Positions 1 to 6,689 of a DNA stretch of 10,999 bases are shown one piece after another (positions within the stretch are counted from its first letter, which is position 1; every line of letters starts with the position of its first letter). Origin of the DNA: an uncultured bacterium (GTDB lineage: Bacteria; Bdellovibrionota_C; UBA2361; CAKMMH01); the NCBI GenBank assembly GCA_927798255.1, contig CAKMMH010000046.1, forward strand, positions 1 to 10,999, in the 5' to 3' direction. Under the pieces are notes generated by a model. That model saw only the letters and a list, made by a program, of their open reading frames with translations, had not been told where the DNA came from and ran no database searches. Made by a program: the position numbers and the translations under genes.

Positions 1-873
1 AAAAGCTTACTTCGTCCATTAGAAACTAAAGATAATTCTTCAAGCACAATGTTTCTTTATATTCTGATTTTTATTTTATTAGGTATGATAGCATATTATG
101 GTAAGGATAGATTAAAGAGCTTTGGCTTGGGAAGTGGTGGTGAAAAGCTTGCAGAGTATGAATATTCTTGGAATACAAATCAAGCAGTGCTTATGAGGGA
201 AGTGTTAGAGCAAGCGTTAGATAATGATAAACTTGCGCAAAGTGTGATAGTAAATTTTGCCTTTGATAATAGCAAAACTTCGATGTATGTCGATAGCGTA
301 ATACTAAAGACTATATTTAATCCTTTGTGGGAAAGTAGTTTGACAGATGATGATAGATATACTGCGTTAAGGCTAGGTCTTGCTAAGTTAGTGACATATG
401 AAGAAAAAAAAGTCCCATTAAAAACTCTTTCAGAGCTCCATCCGTCTATAGCACTTGCAGTTTCTGGAAGTGTGAACCTCGATGCTACAAATAGTCAATT
501 AGATGCAGTTGCTCTTGATTATATGTCTAATTTATCGAGTTTTTATGGAGACTCATACAAGAAGCTTTCACTTCTTGGGGTAAAGAATTTAGGTGAGCTT
601 TCTAGTAGAGCGTTAAGTAGTATTTTAGTTCTTGGTGGTAATGAGGAAAATATCTCAGGCTTTTTTGTCGATTCTATAACAAATTCTATAGCTATAAGAG
701 GGAAACTGTACATTCTTCTTGATTTGTTAAATCAAGGGTTAGTTAAGGCTGATATGCTTTATTTGATTGTTAATAAATATTTTAAAAAGCCTATAAAGGA
801 ATATATTGATTTTTTTAACACAAATGATTGGAAAGGGATAGATAAGCTTGATGTGTTAAATTTTATAGTTTGA
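1..873 (+). CDS. Membrane-anchored protein of unknown function, 5' end outside the window, ends at an in-frame TGA
   Basis: I do not recognise this family. The frame is already open at base 1, and the first ATG (base 49) has no Shine-Dalgarno sequence and sits directly before a membrane helix. The true start therefore probably lies upstream and only the 3' part is seen. From the ATG, residues 2-17 are strongly hydrophobic (FLYILIFILLGMIAYY) and are followed by a basic GKDRLK, consistent with an anchor whose C-terminal side is cytoplasmic. The remaining ~250 residues look soluble and mostly helical, with leucine-rich segments but no catalytic motif. The frame ends at TGA 871-873 and stays open in the same frame to 1401, so this is most likely the front half of one longer protein. 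It is the only one of the seven complete or 3'-complete long frames here that ends in TGA. Coding is convincing from length and codon use; function is unknown. Confidence 0.75.
   Translation, partial: KSLLRPLETKDNSSSTMFLYILIFILLGMIAYYGKDRLKSFGLGSGGEKLAEYEYSWNTNQAVLMREVLEQALDNDKLAQSVIVNFAFDNSKTSMYVDSVILKTIFNPLWESSLTDDDRYTALRLGLAKLVTYEEKKVPLKTLSELHPSIALAVSGSVNLDATNSQLDAVALDYMSNLSSFYGDSYKKLSLLGVKNLGELSSRALSSILVLGGNEENISGFFVDSITNSIAIRGKLYILLDLLNQGLVKADMLYLIVNKYFKKPIKEYIDFFNTNDWKGIDKLDVLNFIV
871..873 (+). other. In-frame TGA separating two halves of one reading frame
   Basis: Frame 1 reads ...DVLNFIV, TGA, then RIPKKQLKLLQYIDLL and stays open to the TAA at 1399-1401. The 14 codons between the TGA and the first possible start (TTG 916) look coding. 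Possible causes are a nonsense mutation (CGA Arg or TGG Trp to TGA), a base-calling error, or translational readthrough. Genome-wide UGA reassignment is unlikely because the long conserved genes downstream contain no internal TGA and encode Trp as TGG. No convincing selenocysteine hairpin follows the codon. Confidence 0.8.
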
Positions 874-915
874 AGAATTCCTAAGAAGCAATTAAAATTA
901 TTACAATATATTGAT

Positions 916-1401
916 TTGTTATCATATCCATCAAATGAGATAAGGCAAAGCGCAGCAAATGTTTTAAAATCAAGTAAAAAATTAAATAATAAGGTGTTAG
1001 ATTATATTGCTCAAGGTAATACTAAATTATCTCGTGAGCAATTGTATATTTTAATGTCATTATTTTTGATTGAAGGTGATAAACAACATGCTGTTATAGA
1101 TAAATTTTTATCTACTAAGCCTGATATTGTCACTTCTTTAAAAATTCTATTGTTTAGAAATAAAGAGAATAATGATGACTTGTTTAATTTTGAGGTTAGT
1201 AGGTATTTAAGTCATCAGGATTTAAAATTGTCAGAAGATGAGATTTGGCAGCTTGTTAAGCATCCTGAGCCAATGGCAAGAGCAATCGGGTATTCTAACC
1301 TTGATTTAAAGAACCAAAAGCATAAAAAATTTTCAGCAGAAAAAAGAAAAACGGCAACTAGTGACTTATTAAAAGTGCTAATAGCAAAGAGATTAGAATA
1401 A
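916..1401 (+). pseudogene. Distal half of the TGA-split helical-repeat protein
   Basis: This is the in-frame continuation of the preceding frame. Treated as a separate gene it would have to start at TTG 916, which has no Shine-Dalgarno sequence, while coding-like codons already occupy 874-915. I therefore read it as the detached C-terminal half of one gene rather than an independent gene. The protein is rich in short amphipathic helices. Segments such as SYPSNEIRQSAANVLKS and HPEPMARAIGYSNL resemble HEAT/Armadillo-type repeats (position-specific Pro, Arg and Ala spacing), which usually form protein-binding scaffolds. This is a resemblance only. It has no signal peptide, membrane segment or catalytic motif, and the tail is lysine-rich. 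If the TGA is read through or is an error, the two parts form one anchored scaffold-like protein of more than 465 residues. Confidence 0.6.
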
Positions 1402-1448
1402 TATAGAATAAAACTAGAATAAACATTGACATTTCTATTGATATTCTA
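1394..1448 (+). repeat. Phased TAGAATA repeats, three direct and one inverted copy
   Basis: TAGAATA occurs at 1394-1400, 1404-1410 and 1415-1421, spaced 10 and 11 bases. Its exact reverse complement TATTCTA is at 1442-1448. TTCTAT, part of the inverted form, recurs at 1433, 1444 and 1455, exactly 11 bases apart. The first copy overlaps the stop codon of the upstream frame. Spacing near one helical turn places the copies on one DNA face, as expected for cooperative regulator binding. The low complexity of AT-rich DNA weakens the case. The cluster surrounds a -35 element. Confidence 0.5.
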
Positions 1449-1454
1449 TATTCT
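1426..1454 (+). promoter_or_regulatory. Sigma-70-type promoter for the small membrane-peptide gene
   Basis: A perfect -35 hexamer TTGACA (1426-1431) is followed after 17 bases by TATTCT (1449-1454), which matches the -10 consensus at 4 of 6 positions. TATATT at 1447-1452 is an alternative with a shorter spacer. Transcription would begin near 1461, inside the palindrome, giving a leader of about 80 bases before the ATG at 1543. This is the best -35 element I see in the window. Confidence 0.5.
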
Positions 1455-1468
1455 TTCTATAGAAAGAA
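1451..1468. promoter_or_regulatory. Perfect 18-bp palindrome overlapping -10 and start site, candidate operator
   Basis: TTCTTTCTATAGAAAGAA is identical to its reverse complement with no spacer. It covers the -10 region and the predicted start, a classic place for a dimeric repressor to block polymerase. Its core TTCTATAGAA contains the same TTCTA/TAGAA half-sites as the flanking repeats. No regulator gene is visible nearby, so the binding protein is unknown. Confidence 0.5.
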
Positions 1469-1542
1469 CAGGTGATAAGTGTTTTTTCGATTAATTTGTA
1501 GTGGATAATTAAAATATATAACTTTTGATAAGGAGAGGTTTT

Positions 1543-1641
1543 ATGTTAAATATCTTGGAAATTTCATTAATATTATTACTTTCAGTATACGTTGTGATTT
1601 TAATAGGTGAAGAGTTAGGAATTAAATTAGTTAATGATTAA
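1543..1641 (+). CDS. Small membrane peptide, 32 residues
   Basis: A short ORF preceded by AAGGAGAGG (1530-1538), the strongest Shine-Dalgarno in the window, with the AAGGAG core 7 bases from the ATG. It starts MLNILEIS. Residues 4-21 form one uninterrupted hydrophobic stretch (ILEISLILLLSVYVVILI), long enough to cross a membrane, followed by a short charged tail GEELGIKLVND and TAA. It has its own candidate promoter and palindromic operator upstream, and pcrA starts 87 bases downstream. Single-helix peptides of this size include KdpF- and CydX-type subunits, stress peptides and type I toxins; I cannot assign it to any of these. It could also be a leader peptide affecting pcrA, though no attenuator is seen. 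The ribosome binding site and clean helix make it likely translated; function is unknown. Confidence 0.6.
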   Translation: MLNILEISLILLLSVYVVILIGEELGIKLVND

Positions 1642-1693
1642 AAAATATTATTTAAAAATCTTTAAAAATTTTTCTTAATTAATTACTCTTAGA

Positions 1694-1711
1694 ATCAAAA
1701 TGTATTTTGAT
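1694..1711. promoter_or_regulatory. Inverted repeat just upstream of the pcrA ribosome binding site
   Basis: ATCAAAAT, a GT spacer, then ATTTTGAT form a perfect 8-bp inverted repeat ending 5 bases before the GGAGGA sequence of pcrA. TAGAAT at 1690-1695, a good -10 match (5/6), overlaps its left edge, but no convincing -35 lies at the right distance. It may be an operator for a dimeric regulator or an mRNA hairpin near the ribosome binding site. Confidence 0.35.
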
Positions 1712-1715
1712 AATT

Positions 1716-1721
1716 GGAGGA
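1716..1721 (+). promoter_or_regulatory. Ribosome binding site that fixes the pcrA start at TTG 1729
   Basis: GGAGGA lies 7 bases before TTG 1729. An upstream in-frame TTG at 1714 overlaps this site itself and has no ribosome binding site of its own, so 1729 is the better start. No in-frame ATG occurs before the conserved helicase domain. Confidence 0.7.
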
Positions 1722-1728
1722 AATTATT

Positions 1729-4179
1729 TTGTTTAGCAATGAAGAGTTTTGGTTGTTTGATGATAATAACAACAATAATAATAGTAGCGGTTTTTTAGAT
1801 GAGTTAAATGAAAAGCAAAAAGAGGCAGTTCTTCATATAGATGGTCCTATTTTAGTATTAGCTGGAGCTGGGAGTGGTAAGACTAGGGTATTAACTCGAA
1901 GGGTAGCTAATTTAGTGTTAAACCATCATGTATATCCATCTCAAATTTTAGCAGTAACGTTTACAAACAAAGCAACTTCAGAAATGGTAGAAAGACTTAG
2001 CGCACTTCTTGGTGGTGAAACAAATTCTTTATGGGTTTGCACATTTCATGCTATGGCAGTAAGAATTTTAAGACGTAATGCTGAGTATTTAGGGTATGAA
2101 AATTCTTTTTCGATATATGATACGAAAGATTCCCAAAGTCTAATAAAAAAAATATGTAAAGATCAAAATATTGACGAGAAAAAATATTCTTCTGAGTATA
2201 TAAGAGGTCGAATAAGTCAAGCTAAAAATAATTTTATTCTTGAAGATGAATATAGTTCAAATATAAATATTTCTAATAAGTTTCAACCAAAAATTCAACA
2301 AGAATTGATTATAGCAGGTGTATATAAAGAGTACCAAAAGCAGTTAAAACTTCTTAATGCAATGGATTTTGATGATTTGCTTTTAAATACGTATAAGTTA
2401 TTAAGTAAGGAAAAAGAAGTTTTAAATTATTATCAAGATAAATTTCATTATATATTAGTTGATGAGTTTCAAGACACGAATGAAGTACAATATAGAATTA
2501 TGTATTTGCTTGCTAAGGAGAGAAGGAATATTTTTGTAGTTGGCGATGATGATCAATCAATTTATTCATTTAGGGGCGCGAAACCTTCAAATATTTCTAT
2601 GTTTGAAAAAGATTTTGAAGGCACAAAAATTATAAAGCTTGAACAAAATTATCGTTCTACATCGAATATCTTAGAGGCATCAAATAGTATAATAGCAAAA
2701 AATAAATCGCGTAAGGAAAAGAAGCTTTGGACTTCAGGACAAAAGGGTGACCTAATAACGTTATATTCTTCTTTAGATGAAAACTCAGAGGCGTGGTTTG
2801 TCGCAAATGAGATAAAAAAATTGGTGGATTCAGGTGAATATAAATATAAAGATATTGCTTGTTTTTACCGTACTAATGCTCAATCCCGTGCACTTGAGGA
2901 AGCGTTAATGTCCAAAAAGATTTTATATAGAATATATGGAACGCTAAAATTCTGGGATAGAAAAGAAATAAAAGATATTATTTCCTATTTAAGACTTGTT
3001 ATTAATCAAAATGATAATCAATCTTTTTTAAGGGTTGTTAATACACCAAATAGGGGAATTGGTACGCAAACAGTAAACAATTTAATGCAAAAAGCTAAAG
3101 AATATAATTTAAGTTTATTTGATGCTTCAAGAATGTTAAATAATTCAAAGTTAGATTCTTTTATAAATTTAATAAATAACTTTAAGGAACGTTCTAAAGA
3201 TGTGTCACTTCCTAAATTATTAGAAACTATATATGAAGATTCTACTTATAAGCAGCGTTTAAAAGAATCAAATGACCCCGCATCTGAAAGTAGAATTGAA
3301 AATATTCAAGAACTTATAGCATATGCACAAACAATTGCAAATGGTGAAAGCGATAATGAAAAAGCTATAAGTGTATTTATGGACAAAGTTTCGCTTTCAG
3401 GAAGCGATGAATCTTATGAATCAAAAAATGCAAAAGATGAGAATTTGCAAGACACAGTATCTTTAATGACTGTGCATCTTGCAAAAGGATTAGAATTTCC
3501 AGTTGTATTTTTTACAGGCCTTGAAGAGGGGCTTGTGCCACATGCCAAATCTTTTGATAGTAGTGATGATATTGAAGAAGAAAGACGCCTTTGTTATGTT
3601 GGTATGACAAGAGCTATGAAAAAGTTGTATCTATCATATGCAAAAAAACGTTCAATGTATGGAAATAATAAAGAGTCATCATTAAGAATAAAATCAAGAT
3701 TTTTAAATGATATTCCAAGTACGCTTCTTGACTACCAATATCAGGAACCTTATTTAAATGACAAGTTTAGTAATTATGAAACTCAAGATTCAAATTTAGA
3801 ATATGATATAAATATTGATTATAACGATAAATCAAATTTTGATTTCTTACCGTCAATGTTTAAGAAAAAGTTAGAAAAGAAAAGAGCAGAAAAATTATAT
3901 AACAAACAAAATGTGTTAAATATGGTTTACTCTGATCAGGAACTTAGTAATCAAAAATTAGGTGAATGTATAGGCAATTTTAGAAAACTTGCTATTAATG
4001 AGGTTAAAGTTGGATTAAAGGTTAGACATCCAAATTTTGGTGAAGGAATAATTAGAGATATTCAAGGAAGTTTAGCTGCGCAAAATCCACATAAAATTAA
4101 ATTATGTATTGATTTTGATAATATCCCTGATCAGAAAAAATTAATACTAGGTAAGGCTTCCTTTGAAATAGTAGAGTAA
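1729..4179 (+). CDS. pcrA: UvrD/PcrA-type superfamily 1A DNA helicase
   Basis: ATP-dependent 3'-5' DNA helicase/translocase acting in nucleotide-excision and mismatch repair, in removing recombinase filaments, and on stalled RNA polymerase. Numbered from TTG 1729 (816 residues), it shows the Q motif (LNEKQKEAV, Gln30), Walker A AGAGSGKT (45-52), motif Ia TFTNKA, VDEFQD Walker B near 244-249, GDDDQSIYSFRGA (motif III), LEQNYRST (IV), TVHLAKGLEFPVVF (V) and YVGMTRA near 623 (VI). All expected catalytic residues are present and the length is normal. The last ~60 residues (VKVGLKVRHPNFGEGII...) match the PcrA C-terminal Tudor-like region that contacts RNA polymerase, favouring a PcrA/UvrD over a Rep assignment. 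Unusual points are the TTG start and a run of six Asn (residues 13-18) in an N-terminal extension before the Q motif. Family assignment is very secure; the choice between pcrA and uvrD is nomenclature. Confidence 0.95.
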   Translation: MFSNEEFWLFDDNNNNNNSSGFLDELNEKQKEAVLHIDGPILVLAGAGSGKTRVLTRRVANLVLNHHVYPSQILAVTFTNKATSEMVERLSALLGGETNSLWVCTFHAMAVRILRRNAEYLGYENSFSIYDTKDSQSLIKKICKDQNIDEKKYSSEYIRGRISQAKNNFILEDEYSSNINISNKFQPKIQQELIIAGVYKEYQKQLKLLNAMDFDDLLLNTYKLLSKEKEVLNYYQDKFHYILVDEFQDTNEVQYRIMYLLAKERRNIFVVGDDDQSIYSFRGAKPSNISMFEKDFEGTKIIKLEQNYRSTSNILEASNSIIAKNKSRKEKKLWTSGQKGDLITLYSSLDENSEAWFVANEIKKLVDSGEYKYKDIACFYRTNAQSRALEEALMSKKILYRIYGTLKFWDRKEIKDIISYLRLVINQNDNQSFLRVVNTPNRGIGTQTVNNLMQKAKEYNLSLFDASRMLNNSKLDSFINLINNFKERSKDVSLPKLLETIYEDSTYKQRLKESNDPASESRIENIQELIAYAQTIANGESDNEKAISVFMDKVSLSGSDESYESKNAKDENLQDTVSLMTVHLAKGLEFPVVFFTGLEEGLVPHAKSFDSSDDIEEERRLCYVGMTRAMKKLYLSYAKKRSMYGNNKESSLRIKSRFLNDIPSTLLDYQYQEPYLNDKFSNYETQDSNLEYDINIDYNDKSNFDFLPSMFKKKLEKKRAEKLYNKQNVLNMVYSDQELSNQKLGECIGNFRKLAINEVKVGLKVRHPNFGEGIIRDIQGSLAAQNPHKIKLCIDFDNIPDQKKLILGKASFEIVE

Positions 4180-4194
4180 AAGAGTAAATAAGAG

Positions 4195-4214
4195 AGATAG
4201 TATATCTTATTTTA
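4195..4214 (+). terminator. Weak stem-loop after pcrA
   Basis: AGATA (4195-4199), loop GTA, TATCT (4203-4207), extendable by one G-T pair, is followed by TATTTT. The position, 15 bases after the stop codon, suits an intrinsic terminator, but the stem contains a single G-C pair, so termination may be partial or absent. Confidence 0.25.
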
Positions 4215-4246
4215 AATTATTTGATTTTTATGATAAAGTAAAATTT

Positions 4247-5059
4247 ATGAAGTATAAAAATTTTCTTTCATTACACTATGTATTAAAATTTTTAATTTTA
4301 CTTTTAATGTTGTCTTTTTTAAATTTAGATAGTGCATTTGCAAAAGATTGGTTTCCTTTAGCTCCTGATTTAGAAATGAAAGAGATTCCTGTAAAAAGTA
4401 ATCCTATTTTTGGAAGTAATTTATTATTTATTAGGACATCATTAAAAAATTATCATGTTAAAGTTATTCGTTCAAAAGAGTATGGTGAAAAAAGTTTAGA
4501 TGTAAAAACGCTAGCTTTAAAAAGTAATGCTATAATTGCCATTAATGCTAATTTTTTTGATGAATATGGAAAGGCACTTGGACTTGTGATAAATCGAGGT
4601 AAGGTTTTTAATAAGATGCATAAAGGAGGTAATACACTCACAGGGGTATTTCAAGCAAATAGAACTGAGATAAAAATTTCCGGAAGAAATAATATTGACT
4701 ATTCATCGATTCTTGAAGCTGTGCAAGCGGGACCTAGGCTTGTCGCTAATCATGCTATATTAGAAACAAAAAATTCATTTCAAAATAGCAAGCGTTCTGG
4801 TGTATGTGTAGATGATCAAAATAGGTTAATTATTTTTTCTACAATGGATACATTCTCAGGGGTTAGTTTAAGTGACCTTAAAAATATTTTAGTTTCTGAA
4901 GAAATTAATTGTAAAGATGCTCTTAATTTTGATGGTGGAGGATCTGCGCAAATTTACATAAGCAATAAAATTCCAAATATTGTAAGTAATGTAAATGCTA
5001 GATATGTACCAGGAAATGATAAAATTCCAGTTGCTTTAGGCCTTTTTGTTCAAGATTAA
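4247..5059 (+). CDS. Exported phosphodiester glycosidase (NAGPA/DUF2233) family protein
   Basis: 270 residues with a signal peptide: basic N terminus, hydrophobic core about 15-27, and an AFA-K cleavage site after residue 32, so the product is periplasmic or secreted. The mature part carries the marks of the family named after the mammalian mannose-6-phosphate uncovering enzyme. These are NANFFD at 100-105 followed by GLVINRGKV, QAGPRLV at 160-166, and CKDALNFDGGGSAQIYI with Asp229 and the Gly triplet 230-232. Bacterial relatives are thought to cleave phosphodiester or related glycosidic links in envelope polymers; the substrate here is unknown. The mature domain is close to the minimal family size with no added cell-wall-binding domain. 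ATG 4247 has no clear Shine-Dalgarno but gives a proper signal peptide. It lies 67 bases after pcrA and shows no functional link to its neighbours. Confidence 0.88.
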   Translation: MKYKNFLSLHYVLKFLILLLMLSFLNLDSAFAKDWFPLAPDLEMKEIPVKSNPIFGSNLLFIRTSLKNYHVKVIRSKEYGEKSLDVKTLALKSNAIIAINANFFDEYGKALGLVINRGKVFNKMHKGGNTLTGVFQANRTEIKISGRNNIDYSSILEAVQAGPRLVANHAILETKNSFQNSKRSGVCVDDQNRLIIFSTMDTFSGVSLSDLKNILVSEEINCKDALNFDGGGSAQIYISNKIPNIVSNVNARYVPGNDKIPVALGLFVQD

Positions 5060-5078
5060 AAATTTTTCTGTTTACTGA

Positions 5079-5230
5079 TTTAAAGAGATTCCCCGGAAAT
5101 GGGAAAGCTGGAATTTGGTTTCAGAAAGCAGGCTTCAGGTAGCGGGTCTCTGGCTTCTGGCTTAAAAATCAGATTGCTTAGATTTGGTGTCAGATTTTAA
5201 AGAGTGACTAGCCGCCTGAAAACAGGATCT
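5079..5230. other. G+C-rich intergenic island bounded by a 9-bp direct repeat, nature unknown
   Basis: Within the 253-base gap between two genes, bases 5101-5160 are about 53% G+C against roughly 30% around them, and the composition falls back by about 5230. TTTAAAGAG occurs at 5079-5087 and again at 5196-5204, flanking most of the island. Possible stems are TTCCC/GGGAA (5089-5105), CAGAAAGC with GCTTCTG (5122-5159, one bulge), and CCTG-AAAA-CAGG (5215-5226). AGATT recurs at 5171, 5180 and 5192. I see no ORF worth calling. It could be a structured RNA, a dispersed repeat, or a small insertion. Confidence 0.45.
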
Positions 5231-5312
5231 AATGATAAAAATACTAGTTAACTTAATCCTTAAAAATTTTAATACTATTTTTTTTAATATTTTTTTGCTA
5301 AAATTTCTCTGT

Positions 5313-6530
5313 ATGGATAAGTTAGATAATTATAGATTGACGTTAGGTAAAGATTTATATATTCCAATTATGCTTGGTGGTATGGGAGTTAATATTTCTA
5401 ATGCGACTCTCGCCCTAGAAATTTCAAGGCTTGGGGGGATTGGGCATATATCTGATGCAATGTTACCTACAGTGTGTGATAGAGAGTTAGGAACAAGTTA
5501 TTCAAAAGAAAAATTAAATAAATATAAATATAATGTACAAAATTTAGATAAATCAGAAATTAAGTTTGACTTGCAAGAAGTTTATAATGCACAGAAACAA
5601 TATATTTCTAGCGTAATGGAGAGAAAAAAAGGAAGTGGTGCAATCTTTGTAAATGTAATGGAAAAACTTACTATGGGAGATCCTATAGGGAGTTTAAAAT
5701 CAAGATTAGATGCAGCTCTTGATGCAGGAGTTGATGGAATTACTCTTTCTGCAGGCGTTCATATGTCAAGCCTTGGACTTATCAAGGACAATAAAAGATT
5801 TTATGACGCAAAAATTGGAATTATAGTTTCAAGTGATAGAGCGCTTAAAGTATTTTTAAGAAGTGCAAAACGTGTAAATAGAATACCTGATTATATTGTT
5901 ATTGAAGGGCCGCTTGCCGGAGGTCATTTAGGATTTGGAGAAGATTACAAAGAGTATAAATTAGAGTCTATTTTAGAAGATGTTAAAAATTTGCTTCAAT
6001 TAGAAGGACTTCAAATTCCTATCATAGTAGCTGGTGGAATTTTTACCGGAAGTGATGCTACAAAATTTATCCAGCTTGGAGCAAACGCAGTGCAAGTCGC
6101 TACAAGATTTGTTGTGTCAAAAGAGTGCGCGCTTCCAGATAATGTTAAACAGAAATATTTTAAAGCTGAAAAAGAAGATATAGTTGTAAATAAGCTTTCA
6201 CCAACAGGATATTTAATGCGAATGTTAAAATCTAGTCCTTGTATGTCAGGAACACTTATTCCTCAATGTGAGCTTTTTGGATATATGCTTTCAAAAGAGG
6301 GGACATGTCAGTATATTGAAGCTTATAAAAAGTATTTAGAAAAAAAATCAAATGAACCAATTAGCGATAAAATGTGTATTTGTACGCATTTTTATAATAA
6401 TACTTGTTATACTTGCGGCGAAAATGCTTATAGGCTAAAAGAAACTACTAGTAAAAATGATGATGGTACATATAAGATATTGAATGCTAAGGATATTTTT
6501 AATGATTATTTATATAGTGCTAGTGAGTAA
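5313..6530 (+). CDS. Nitronate monooxygenase / 2-nitropropane dioxygenase family flavoenzyme
   Basis: FMN-dependent TIM-barrel protein; the family oxidises alkyl nitronates such as propionate-3-nitronate, although some relatives are enoyl reductases or have no known substrate. Numbered from ATG 5313 (405 residues), it has PIMLGGMGVNIS near the N terminus (flavin-site strand), FVNVME, GVDGITLSAG, the EGPLAGGHLG signature with the putative catalytic His205, and VAGGIFTGSDATKFIQLGANAVQVATRF for phosphate binding. The C terminus carries Cys355, 357, 365 and 368 (CxC-x7-CxxC), suggesting a metal or Fe-S site or disulfides. An upstream in-frame ATG at 5232 would add 27 mostly hydrophobic residues before the point where relatives begin. 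It has a weak AGGA nearby, whereas 5313 has no obvious ribosome binding site. I prefer 5313 on domain grounds, but the start is unsettled. Confidence 0.85.
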   Translation: MDKLDNYRLTLGKDLYIPIMLGGMGVNISNATLALEISRLGGIGHISDAMLPTVCDRELGTSYSKEKLNKYKYNVQNLDKSEIKFDLQEVYNAQKQYISSVMERKKGSGAIFVNVMEKLTMGDPIGSLKSRLDAALDAGVDGITLSAGVHMSSLGLIKDNKRFYDAKIGIIVSSDRALKVFLRSAKRVNRIPDYIVIEGPLAGGHLGFGEDYKEYKLESILEDVKNLLQLEGLQIPIIVAGGIFTGSDATKFIQLGANAVQVATRFVVSKECALPDNVKQKYFKAEKEDIVVNKLSPTGYLMRMLKSSPCMSGTLIPQCELFGYMLSKEGTCQYIEAYKKYLEKKSNEPISDKMCICTHFYNNTCYTCGENAYRLKETTSKNDDGTYKILNAKDIFNDYLYSASE

Positions 6531-6689
6531 ATAGTGTACTACGATTCTTAAAAGTTAGTTTAATCAAAGAAAACTTAATTATTTCTAGATATCAAATAAT
6601 ATTTTAAGTTTTTTAATAAATTTTACGATATTGCAAATATGTAGCTGTTAGTAAAATATTAATTTTTTTACAATAATTATTTAGGTTAT

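Noticed and set aside
871..930. Selenocysteine insertion at TGA 871
   Set aside because: No G+C-containing hairpin at the expected distance; only an AT-rich palindrome (CAATATATTG, 904-913). The context shows no redox motif.
4453..4641. 62-residue ORF on the - strand
   Set aside because: It lies wholly inside the phosphodiester glycosidase gene, has no ribosome binding site or domain, and is a shadow of the coding frame.
5079..5204. Insertion sequence with terminal inverted repeats
   Set aside because: Direct repeats flank the island, but its ends are not inverted copies of each other and no transposase fragment is seen.
5079..5230. FMN riboswitch upstream of the flavoenzyme
   Set aside because: The conserved RFN junction sequences are not visible, and nitronate monooxygenases are not typical targets.
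6651..6671. GTAAAA/TTTTAC hairpin before the HDOD gene
   Set aside because: Only A-T pairs apart from the closing pair; expected by chance in this composition.
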